The notes below the pieces were generated by a model that worked only from the letters and a program-made list of their open reading frames with translations, had not been told where the DNA came from and made no database searches. Below are positions 1-5,715 of a stretch of DNA of 7,800 nt, piece after piece (positions within the stretch are counted from its first letter, which is position 1; every line of letters starts with the position of its first letter). Source of the stretch: DAITBA01 sp036824005 (lineage in GTDB: Bacteria; Pseudomonadota; Gammaproteobacteria; Burkholderiales; Rhodocyclaceae); NCBI GenBank assembly GCA_036824005.1, contig DAITBA010000042.1, positions 1 to 7,800 of the forward strand, written 5' to 3'. Both the position numbers and the translations under genes were made by a program.

Positions 1-1
1 C

Positions 2-400
2 AGGCTGGTGGCCACGCGCCCGGACGGATGCCACCATCTCGTCCTTGCTCGCATTGCCCTTGCCGGTCGCGTGTTTCTTGATCGTGCCGACCGGCACGCC
101 CTGGTACGGGATCTGGTGGTGTTCGCACCACGCCGTGAGCGTGGCCAGGAACCCGCCGTAGGCGTGGGCCGCGTCGGTCGAGACATGGCGGCGCACTTCC
201 TCAAAGTGCAGGCAGCCGATGCCGTCGCAGGATTGCTTGATCTCGGTCAGCCAGCGCTTGAATCGCAGAAAGCGCATGCCGCCGCCTTCGAAGCGCTGCG
301 GCCGGAAGCTCTCGGATCCGCTCGTGATGTGGCCGTCACTGCCGCGCAGCGCCCAGCCGGTGGTGGTGCCCAGATCGAGGGCGAGGATGGTCGTGGTCAT
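2..400 (-). CDS. RuvC-like Holliday junction resolvase, 3' end outside window
   Basis: Partial gene: 133 codons are visible and the reading frame runs off the left edge with no stop. The start ATG at 400 follows an AAGGA box 8 nt upstream. The protein opens with a beta-strand and the RuvC/RNase H-fold signature LALDLGTTTGWAL, whose first catalytic Asp is D9. A second acidic motif, LHFEEV, has E67/E68. A GTIKKHATGKGNASK segment at about residues 105-119 matches the region before the C-terminal acidic pair in RuvC-type phage resolvases; that pair (a D-x-x-D-like motif) would lie beyond the window. Such enzymes cut four-way or branched DNA during phage recombination and replication. The gene lies after the primase-helicase but is separated from it by the only sizeable gap, which holds a large inverted repeat, so it may be expressed separately. 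I am confident of the RuvC-like fold and less sure of the exact substrate. Confidence 0.8.
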   Translation of the reverse strand, partial: MTTTILALDLGTTTGWALRGSDGHITSGSESFRPQRFEGGGMRFLRFKRWLTEIKQSCDGIGCLHFEEVRRHVSTDAAHAYGGFLATLTAWCEHHQIPYQGVPVGTIKKHATGKGNASKDEMVASVRARGHQP

Positions 401-408
401 GGTGTCAG

Positions 409-413
409 TCCTT
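409..413 (-). promoter_or_regulatory. Ribosome binding site of the RuvC-like gene
   Basis: AAGGA lies 8 nt before the ATG at 400. It supports that start and shows that the gene has its own translation signal and does not rely on coupling to the primase gene upstream. Confidence 0.6.
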
Positions 414-426
414 GTTCGTGATTGGC

Positions 427-521
427 CTGACGCTTCCGACGGATCATGTCGTAACTTCCCGTGACGCGCGCACGCGCACACGCGTATAGAGAGTTACGAT
501 GTAGAGCGTCGGAAGCGTCAG
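427..521. repeat. Concentric inverted repeat between primase-helicase and RuvC-like genes
   Basis: The outer arms are CTGACGCTTCCGACG at 427-441 and its perfect 15-bp reverse complement at 507-521. After symmetric 4-nt interruptions on each side, inner arms follow: TCGTAACT at 449-456 pairs perfectly with AGTTACGA at 492-499, and two more steps outward (447/501 and 448/500) are G-T wobbles on the + strand. Outer and inner arms share the same centre, position 474, so this is one imperfect palindrome of 95 bp and not two unrelated repeats. No T-run follows either arm, so it does not look like an intrinsic terminator. It lies in the only gap over 11 bp between genes. Possible roles are a replication origin, a protein-binding site, a transcript-processing hairpin or a small structured RNA; the sequence does not decide. 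Confidence 0.85.
464..488. other. 25-bp alternating purine-pyrimidine tract in the palindrome loop
   Basis: Every step from 464 to 488 alternates purine and pyrimidine, mostly CG and CA steps, ending in GTATA. ACGCG (464-468) and CGCGT (481-485) inside it can also pair. Such tracts are known to favour left-handed Z-DNA under negative supercoiling. The tract sits almost exactly at the centre of the 427-521 palindrome. Function is unknown; the TATA end could act as an easily melted or promoter-like patch, but I see no convincing -35 partner. Confidence 0.7.
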
Positions 522-542
522 CCCGGTGTGTCGTCATGGGGT

Positions 543-2825
543 TCAGTTGTCGGCATAAGGGGTGTAGGCGGGCTTGGGCGGATCCTTGAGACCCACGCCC
601 CGAAAACCGCGCACACCCACGCTGTTGCGCCACTTCTCCAGCCCGCGCGTGATCAAGAGATCCGAGAAGCGCCGCTGCGAGCCGACGAACTCACCGGCAC
701 TGTCGGCCCACTGTTTCCAGTCGTTGAAAAGTTCGGCGGTCAGCGACTTGGCGTTGGCCTCGCGCACGCAGCGCTCATCGAGCCAGCGACCCAGTGCATC
801 CTCGGCTTCGAAATACTCCTCGGTGGCTTCCACCACACGCCGGGGCGGATCGAGTCGTCCGTGACGCTGCCAGTCGAGACAGCCTTGCACCGCCCAAGCC
901 AGGATGCCGTCACGCTCGGCGAGCAATTTCTGCTGGAGATGCTTGTCGCGGCGCTCGGGCGGCACGGTGATCGTGAACGGGATCAGGTGCAGCCGCCGCT
1001 TCATCGCCTCGTCGATGTTGCGAATCGCCGGTTTGTGGTTGCCCGCCACGAACAACTTGAACTGCGGGAAGAACTCGAAGAAGTCCTGGCGCATGAAGCG
1101 CGCGGAGATCTTGTCGCCCCCGGTCAGGTTCTTGAGCTTCGATTCCGCCCAGCGGCGTCCCTGCTCGGTTTCGATGGCCGCCACAAAGCGCGCACCGCGC
1201 AGCCCGGCCATGTCGGTCGGATGCCGGTCGGTGCGCGTTTCCATGAAGGTGTCCATGGGCGCGTTGGTCGCGTAGTCGCCAAGAATCGTGGCCAGGGTAT
1301 TCACGAACACCGACTTGCCGTTCGCGCCAGTGCCGTACAGGAAGAACAGGGCATGCTCCTGCGTCGATCCGGTCAGCGCGTAGCCCACCATCCGCTGCAG
1401 GTAAGCCTGCAACTCCACGTCACCGCCTGTGACCTCATCGAGGAAGCGTCGCCAGGTCGGGCAATCACCTCCCGGTGTGGCCGTGGTGATTTTCGTCATC
1501 CGGTCGGAACGGTCATGTGGACGCTGCCGGCCGGTTTTCAGATCGACCACGCCGCCCGGAGTGTTGAGCAGCCACGGATCGGCATCCCACTCCTCAGTGG
1601 TGGCGGCATGCCTGCGATCCGCCCTGGCCAGCCGTTCCACACCGCCGACTGTGCTCGAGCTGGCGAGCTTGGCCGCCACCTTAGGATTCTCGGCGCGAAC
1701 GGCGGCGTGTCGGCAAACGCTGCGGATCAGATCGGTAGCAGCGAGGGTGTCTTCGGTGCGCCAGCGATTGCCGTCCCACACCAGCCAGCGCCCCCAGCCT
1801 GCAACGTAGCGCCAATCGCGGTGGTAGCGCCGGGTAAAGGCCAGCGCGAGCGCATCCTCGGTGCCCCACACCGATTCGTCGCTACTGACGACCGGCTCAG
1901 CCTCATCGGCCACGTCGTGCATCTGCAGACGTGGGCCGTGGGCAAGGAAGGCGGCGACATCGAAGCCCTCGGCGATGGCGTCCGCCGCATCCCATCCCTC
2001 AGCCGCTTCCTCGGGCGGGTACAGGATGAAGCAGGACTTGGCTCCGGCCGACAGGATGGTCTGTGCCGCCTGCGTCGCGTACTCCCAGCCCGGCTTGTCG
2101 CGGTCGGGCCAGATCAGCACGGATTTACCTGCCAGCGGCGACCAGTCGGTCTTCTCCACCGGAGCGTTCGCGCCGTGCATTGCAGTGGTCGCCACGATGC
2201 CGGCATCGATCAAGGCCTGCGCGCACTTCTCGCCCTCGACCAGCACGACCTGCGCGGCATCTTTCATCCCCGGCTGGTTGTAGAGCGGGCGCGGATCGGG
2301 CGGTGCCATCTTGCGTCGCTTGGCATCCCACGGCCGGAACTGCTTCTTTTGTCCGGGCGGGTCATAGCGGTAGACGACCGCGATCAGCTTGCCACCGGCG
2401 TCGTGGTAATCCCACTTGGCCGTGGCCGGGCCCAGATCATCGACCGGGGCTTCCTTCTTGGCTTTGCGTGTCGGCGCTGACCTGGCCCGTCCAAGCAAGT
2501 CGGTGGATTGCTCCAGCACCCGATGGAAGTCGACATGGACATCGATGCCGAAATGCCCGCCGATCAGCGTGAAGATGTCGCCGCCGTCACCGGTAGCGCG
2601 ATCCGTCCATAGCCCCGCCTTCTCGCCATCGAGTACCACCTCGAGGCTGTCGCCCGGACTACCCAGTGCATCGCCGATGAGGAATTTCCCCTTGCGCTTT
2701 TTGCCTGCCGGGAACAGCGTGGCCAGAACCGAATCCAGCCGGGCAATCAAGTCGGAACGGATGGATTCGCGCTCCACCTCGCGGCCGCCGGACTCCGCAA
2801 TGGGGGTATCGTTGAAGTCGATCAT
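543..2825 (-). CDS. TOPRIM primase / SF3 helicase (P4-type, D5-like)
   Basis: A 760-aa replication protein that should make primers and unwind DNA at the phage origin. Domains in order: residues 25-90 resemble a primase zinc-ribbon-type domain (GLWTDRATGDGGDIFTLI) but contain no Cys; residues 190-285 form a TOPRIM domain with VVLVEGEK (E197, E199) and the metal-binding DRD at 241-243; residues 315-480 look like the D5_N region; residues 490-620 form the SF3 helicase with Walker A GTGANGKS (498-505), an acidic Walker B-like strand VAAIETEQ (548-555), sensor-type LFVAGNHK (591-598) and a likely Arg finger in KRRLHLIPF (609-617). Length fits fused phage primase-helicases. The start overlaps the previous stop as ATGA (2822-2825), with GGAGG 4 nt upstream. 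The C-terminal tail is basic and Pro-rich. The family is clear; whether the primase half is active is inference. Confidence 0.93.
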   Translation of the reverse strand: MIDFNDTPIAESGGREVERESIRSDLIARLDSVLATLFPAGKKRKGKFLIGDALGSPGDSLEVVLDGEKAGLWTDRATGDGGDIFTLIGGHFGIDVHVDFHRVLEQSTDLLGRARSAPTRKAKKEAPVDDLGPATAKWDYHDAGGKLIAVVYRYDPPGQKKQFRPWDAKRRKMAPPDPRPLYNQPGMKDAAQVVLVEGEKCAQALIDAGIVATTAMHGANAPVEKTDWSPLAGKSVLIWPDRDKPGWEYATQAAQTILSAGAKSCFILYPPEEAAEGWDAADAIAEGFDVAAFLAHGPRLQMHDVADEAEPVVSSDESVWGTEDALALAFTRRYHRDWRYVAGWGRWLVWDGNRWRTEDTLAATDLIRSVCRHAAVRAENPKVAAKLASSSTVGGVERLARADRRHAATTEEWDADPWLLNTPGGVVDLKTGRQRPHDRSDRMTKITTATPGGDCPTWRRFLDEVTGGDVELQAYLQRMVGYALTGSTQEHALFFLYGTGANGKSVFVNTLATILGDYATNAPMDTFMETRTDRHPTDMAGLRGARFVAAIETEQGRRWAESKLKNLTGGDKISARFMRQDFFEFFPQFKLFVAGNHKPAIRNIDEAMKRRLHLIPFTITVPPERRDKHLQQKLLAERDGILAWAVQGCLDWQRHGRLDPPRRVVEATEEYFEAEDALGRWLDERCVREANAKSLTAELFNDWKQWADSAGEFVGSQRRFSDLLITRGLEKWRNSVGVRGFRGVGLKDPPKPAYTPYADN

Positions 2826-3412
2826 GGGGCCTCCACGACAATATCCATCAGTGCCGTCTGGCGCGCAGGAGCACGCAGCTTGCGCAGCGCCTTGGCCTCA
2901 ACCTGCCTGACACGCTCGCGGGTGTATCCCATGGGCTTCGCTATATCCTCGAGGGTCATCGGCTCACCGTCGATGCCATAGCGCAACCTCAGCACCTCAG
3001 CCTCACGTGGCGTGAGCGTATCAAGCAGGGCGTCGACCGCCTGGGCCGCCTGTTGCTTCTCCAGCAAACTGAGCGGGTCGGCGCAGTCCGAAGGACTGGC
3101 GAGCAATTCGTGAACGCTGGCTGCTGAAAGCTCGATTTCGGCAGCGTTCGTGACCAGCGGGTAACGCTGATCCTCCGACCACAACTCGTCCGGCAGACGG
3201 TTGAGGAATACGCAGAGCATCTCTGCGCAGGGTCTGAGATCCCCGTTCTCGTCAAACGGTGTGCGCTTGAGGTTGAGGTAGGGCAAGAGGTGGCCCGTGT
3301 AACTGATGCCGACCTCGCGCGCAAAAATCTGGCCCGCCTGGTGGCCTGCCCTCTCGATGGCGCGCAACAGGCGAGCGTTTCTGACCTTGATCTGAACGCG
3401 GTAGTCAGTCAT
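2822..3412 (-). CDS. HTH / sigma-70 region 4 fusion protein
   Basis: A 196-aa DNA-binding regulator. Residues 126-182 are a near-canonical sigma-70 region 4, with LTPREAEVLRLRYGID, TLEDIA and the -35 recognition helix TRERVRQVEAKALRKLR (164-180); even the following segment aligns with the end of proteobacterial RpoD. Sigma regions 1 to 3 are absent. The N-terminal part (about 10-80) has an Xre/lambda-repressor-like helix pattern (LLRAIERAG, FAREVGIS, LLPYLNLKR). The start at 3412 is chosen because GGAGGG lies 5 nt upstream and because it overlaps the preceding gene by 8 bp. A longer frame up to 3604 exists but lies inside that gene. Without region 2 it cannot be a complete sigma factor. It could bind -35 elements or the RNA polymerase beta-flap as an activator or decoy. 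The domain call is firm; the mode of action is inference. Confidence 0.85.
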   Translation of the reverse strand: MTDYRVQIKVRNARLLRAIERAGHQAGQIFAREVGISYTGHLLPYLNLKRTPFDENGDLRPCAEMLCVFLNRLPDELWSEDQRYPLVTNAAEIELSAASVHELLASPSDCADPLSLLEKQQAAQAVDALLDTLTPREAEVLRLRYGIDGEPMTLEDIAKPMGYTRERVRQVEAKALRKLRAPARQTALMDIVVEAP

Positions 3413-3659
3413 CACTGCCCTCCGTACCGAGCTTGCCGGCTTGGCATACCCTTCCGTTCTGTCGATACCAGACCTCCAGTTCTGATAGTCGGAAGCGAAC
3501 CATGCGCGACAACAGGTAGTGAGGGATGCGCTTTGCGGCACGCATCTGCGGATCGGCGAACCAGTAATAGGGCAGCCGGAGTGCGAAGCTGGCCTGTCGG
3601 GCATCGATCATCGGTTCTTCTTCGATGGGTGTTTCTTGGGATTGGGTGTATTCGTTCAT
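3405..3659 (-). CDS. Small excisionase/AlpA-like HTH protein
   Basis: An 84-aa protein. The N-terminal 17 residues are acidic and polar (SQETPIEEEP), then residues 20-68 read like an excisionase or MerR-type winged helix: RQASFALRLPYYWF as first helix and turn, IPHYLLSRMVRFRLSELEVW as the typical end, where a short wing leads into R-F-x-x-S-E-L-x-x-W. Such proteins bind and bend DNA as excisionases, or act as transcription regulators. I chose the start at 3659 because it forms an ATGA overlap with the nuclease stop (3656-3659) and has GGAG 7 nt upstream; an in-frame ATG at 3701 lies inside the nuclease gene and lacks this logic. Its place next to the sigma-like gene suggests a regulatory pair. 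The fold is fairly likely; the role is open. Confidence 0.72.
   Translation of the reverse strand: MNEYTQSQETPIEEEPMIDARQASFALRLPYYWFADPQMRAAKRIPHYLLSRMVRFRLSELEVWYRQNGRVCQAGKLGTEGSDD
3418..3423 (-). promoter_or_regulatory. Ribosome binding site that sets the sigma-like gene start
   Basis: GGAGGG lies 5 nt before the ATG at 3412, inside the 3' end of the HTH gene. It decides for the 196-aa product over the 260-aa in-frame extension. Confidence 0.7.
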
Positions 3660-4390
3660 GTCTTGCTCCAGCAGCGGTCTTGCCATGCGCACATCCGACA
3701 TTCGAAGCGGGTCGAGTCATGGACGGCGCGCGGCAGGAGTTCTCCCGCCTCGGTCGCCGTGATGACCTTCACCGCCCGATCCGACATGCGCTGCGCCAGG
3801 GCCGCATCAAAGGGCACGAGCTCGGTGTAGATCTCCATCGTGTCGGCATTGAGGGCCGTGAAGATCGCCGGGTGCTCGGTGAGTTCGAGATAGGCTTGGT
3901 AGATCGCCACTTGCGCGGCATAGACGGGCTTGGCGACAGCCAGACCGCTTTTCTCCAGCTCGCGCCAGGACTTGTTGCCCAGGCATTTGCATTCCCATAG
4001 TGCCGGATAGGCGAAGCCCTCCGGGCCACTGACGATGACGCCGTCGATATGGCCCTGCAGGCGGCCCTCGGCCACGGAGAAGCCGAACTGCTCGCCGTCG
4101 GCCTTGCGGGTGCGCAGATCGAAACCCGCGTCCCGCAGCCACGCAACCATGCAGTCCTCCATGACGTGGCCGCGCTCGAAGATGCGCAGCATCCGCCCGG
4201 GGATCTCACGCCCATGGTCAACGGGCGCCTTGGCGTACTCGAACTGCAGCGCACGCTCGCAGGCCACGCCCAGACGCGATGCACCAAGGTACTGGCGCTC
4301 AGACTGGCTGGCACGCGCCTGCTGCATCCCGGCATCGACCAGGGCGATGATCTGCCCGGAGATGCTCGAAGAGGAGTTGAAGTCCATCAT
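3656..4390 (-). CDS. Cas4/RecB-like PD-(D/E)XK nuclease with Fe-S cysteines
   Basis: A 244-aa nuclease likely to process DNA ends. Motifs in order: C44 in LGVACERALQFEY; the conserved helix FERGHVMEDCMVAWL (71-85); D116 in GHIDGVI; the E-x-K motif in LWECKCLG (E133, K135); Q-x-x-x-Y in AAQVAIYQAYL (Q160, Y164), typical of the RecB/Cas4 branch; and three C-terminal Cys, C231, C234 and C240 (CRMCAWQDRC). One N-terminal plus three C-terminal Cys is the arrangement that binds a 4Fe-4S cluster in Cas4 and AddB. The start at 4390 overlaps the preceding stop as ATGA, with GGGAGG just upstream; an adjacent ATG at 4387 is equally readable. There is no CRISPR array or other cas gene here. Next to a Sak4-like ATPase and an SSB it most likely serves as the phage recombination exonuclease. 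Confidence 0.88.
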   Translation of the reverse strand: MMDFNSSSSISGQIIALVDAGMQQARASQSERQYLGASRLGVACERALQFEYAKAPVDHGREIPGRMLRIFERGHVMEDCMVAWLRDAGFDLRTRKADGEQFGFSVAEGRLQGHIDGVIVSGPEGFAYPALWECKCLGNKSWRELEKSGLAVAKPVYAAQVAIYQAYLELTEHPAIFTALNADTMEIYTELVPFDAALAQRMSDRAVKVITATEAGELLPRAVHDSTRFECRMCAWQDRCWSKT

Positions 4391-4866
4391 GGCTTCCCTC
4401 CCTTCGGCTCTTCCCACGGCAGGTCATCCTTCAGATCGGCAAACGGATCACGAACAACCTCGGCCACCGGCACGCCGCGCAGCGGCGGCGTGCTTGCCCG
4501 TTCGTGATGCTCGGTCAGCGCCTCGGTGTAGCGCGTGACGATGGCGTCGATCACCGTCATCGCCTCTGCTTCCGAATACGCCCCGAGCGGTTTATCGAAG
4601 CCGATGTGCCCGGCCGCCGCGCCGAAGGCCTTGAGGCAATCGCGCATCGCCGCGATTTCGATATCGCTCGCATCAACCATGTGTGCCTCCCCGCGCTCCT
4701 CGGCCGCCAGTCGCCGACCGTAGAGCGTGTGGAAGATGTCCTGGCAGCGACGGCTGCAGAACACCCAGTCGAGGGGATAGCGCCGAGGATCGGCGATCTT
4801 GAAGCGGCCGTCGGAATGGCCGAACCCTCGCGCCTGCCGTTTGCATACCCAGCATTTGCCGCTCAT
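4387..4866 (-). CDS. Zinc-ribbon phage protein, probably DUF6511 type
   Basis: A 159-aa protein. Residues 1-50 contain CWVCKRQARGFGH, then DPRRYPLDWVFCSRRCQDIFH. Cys pairs C5-x2-C8 and C37-x3-C41 suggest one structural zinc site. From memory this N-terminal pattern matches the phage family DUF6511, which has no known function; I could not check this. The rest is mostly helical (about 65-122, IEIAAMRDCLKAFG and MTVIDAIVTRYTEAL), and the tail is acidic (DPFADLKDDLPWEEP, 140-154). The start at 4866 overlaps the preceding stop as ATGA, with GGAGG 9 nt upstream; the longer in-frame extension to 5052 covers the small Cys-rich gene and is rejected. Its position between SSB and nuclease suggests an accessory replication or recombination role, which is inference only. 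Confidence 0.8.
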   Translation of the reverse strand: MSGKCWVCKRQARGFGHSDGRFKIADPRRYPLDWVFCSRRCQDIFHTLYGRRLAAEERGEAHMVDASDIEIAAMRDCLKAFGAAAGHIGFDKPLGAYSEAEAMTVIDAIVTRYTEALTEHHERASTPPLRGVPVAEVVRDPFADLKDDLPWEEPKGGKP

Positions 4867-5075
4867 GCATGGCAGCCTCCCGGCTGCGCGCCCTGCCGGG
4901 CACGGACGGCGTGCTCGGTACAGCAGGCGTCGATCTCCACATAGTTGTTGCGAATGGCGGTCGTCCCGATGCGCACACCCCTCGGATGGCGGCAGCGGGC
5001 GATGCGCAGCCCGCCGATGTCGCTGGCGCTCGACCGGTCGAGATGGCGGCAATTGCCGCAGCGTTTTCCTGTCAT
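4863..5075 (-). CDS. Small Cys-rich (probable zinc-binding) protein, unknown function
   Basis: A 70-aa basic protein I do not recognise. It starts MTGKRCGNCRHLDRS, with a CxxC pair (C6, C9), then CRHP (C28, H30), then an adjacent pair CC (C51, C52) and a last C68. The spacing fits a small zinc-binding fold of the kind common in phage early genes. The start at 5075 has a perfect AGGAGG 6 nt upstream, overlapping the SSB stop. Its own stop overlaps the next ATG as ATGA (4863-4866). The 11-bp gap before it and the strong ribosome binding site suggest good translation. Confidence 0.72.
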   Translation of the reverse strand: MTGKRCGNCRHLDRSSASDIGGLRIARCRHPRGVRIGTTAIRNNYVEIDACCTEHAVRARQGAQPGGCHA

Positions 5076-5081
5076 GACCGG

Positions 5082-5087
5082 CCTCCT
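5082..5087 (-). promoter_or_regulatory. Strong ribosome binding site of the small Cys-rich gene
   Basis: AGGAGG ends 6 nt before the ATG at 5075 and shares its first base with the stop codon of the SSB gene. It fixes the 70-aa start over an in-frame ATG at 5099 inside the SSB gene. Confidence 0.75.
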
Positions 5088-5704
5088 CACTGCGCCCAAG
5101 CGGGCTTGCCAGGAACGGGCGGATGCTGCGTGGTCGCCTGTTGAGGTGCCGCCGTCGCGGGTGCTCCGGAATTACCGCCGCCGGCCGACGCCTTCGTGGC
5201 TGTGCCCATCAGAGCCGCGTAGTCCTTGTGGTCGGGCTCGACGACGAGCTTCACCACGTTGCGGTCCTCGCCCTTGGCATCCTTCTCGACGTCGACGCGG
5301 GCCAGGAACTCGATGCCATCCAGTTCGTGGAAGCCCTGGATGCGGCGAGCGGACGCAGCCTGGGGGGAGTTGTCCTGGGGATGGACGTTGCGAGCCGAAT
5401 TGAGGATGCCCCGGATCATGCTGCGCCCCATCTGGCCCCAGGTCGGCCCCTTCCGGGACTGCAGGCCGATGTTTGACCACATCTTGCGTTTGGCGAACGG
5501 CCCATCCAGCACGACGAACTCGCAGGCGAGGTAGACGCTGCCGGTATCGAAGCTCTCGGTGGCGTAGCCCCCTGTCCAGCCCTGCGCCGGATCGTCATGG
5601 CCGCCCGGCTTGATGGTCATGCGCACCTTGACGGTGGTGCCCTTCGGGATGAGATCGAAGCCCTGCTGTTGTTCGGCGTCGTTGAAATCGGTCCAGGTGT
5701 TCAT
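5087..5704 (-). CDS. Probable phage ssDNA-binding protein (OB-fold type)
   Basis: A 205-aa protein. Residues 10-105 alternate beta-strands and Gly turns in a way that fits phage OB-fold ssDNA-binding proteins of the DUF669/DUF2815 style: GFDLIPKGTTVKVRMTIKPGG, VYLACEFVVLDGPFAKRKMW, then a helix GQMGRSMIRGILNSA, then FLARVDVEKD and VVKLVVEPD. The last 35 residues are a low-complexity Ala/Pro/Gln/Gly tail without the acidic tip of bacterial SSB. The start at 5704 has AAGGA 7 nt upstream; the longer in-frame ATG at 5749 lies inside the preceding gene. It follows a Sak4-like ATPase by 11 bp. In known phages Sak4-type annealases are often encoded next to an SSB that stimulates them, which supports the call. 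No family match could be run, so the function is inferred from pattern and context. Confidence 0.65.
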   Translation of the reverse strand: MNTWTDFNDAEQQQGFDLIPKGTTVKVRMTIKPGGHDDPAQGWTGGYATESFDTGSVYLACEFVVLDGPFAKRKMWSNIGLQSRKGPTWGQMGRSMIRGILNSARNVHPQDNSPQAASARRIQGFHELDGIEFLARVDVEKDAKGEDRNVVKLVVEPDHKDYAALMGTATKASAGGGNSGAPATAAPQQATTQHPPVPGKPAWAQ

Positions 5705-5715
5705 TACGTGTCCTT

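Noticed and set aside
484..512. Sigma-70 promoter for the RuvC-like gene around the TATAC on the minus strand
   Set aside because: The -10-like CTATAC has no acceptable -35 box at 16-18 bp; the match is too weak to call.
427..521. Intrinsic (rho-independent) terminator after the primase gene
   Set aside because: The stem is long but the loop is about 35-65 nt and no T-run follows either arm.
397..633. 78-codon minus-strand frame across the primase 3' end and the intergenic gap
   Set aside because: It overlaps the end of the primase gene in another frame, has low-complexity Arg-rich content, and its coding would run through the palindrome. No ribosome binding site supports it.
528..2480. 650-codon open frame on the + strand, antisense to the primase-helicase
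   Set aside because: The minus-strand frame contains clear TOPRIM and SF3 motifs; the + frame has no recognisable domain, is rich in Arg, Gly, His and Leu, and is what high-GC third-position bias produces opposite a long gene.
3413..3604. N-terminal extension of the sigma-like protein to 260 aa
   Set aside because: The extra 64 residues lie inside the HTH gene in another frame and read as low-quality sequence; a strong GGAGGG precedes the inner start at 3412.
3656..4390. CRISPR-Cas locus because of the Cas4-like nuclease
   Set aside because: No repeat-spacer array and no other cas gene is seen in 7800 bp; neighbours are phage replication genes.
4049..4507. 152-codon + strand frame opposite the nuclease gene
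   Set aside because: Antisense shadow: the opposite strand carries the nuclease motifs and Cys ligands, and this frame has no domain or ribosome binding site.
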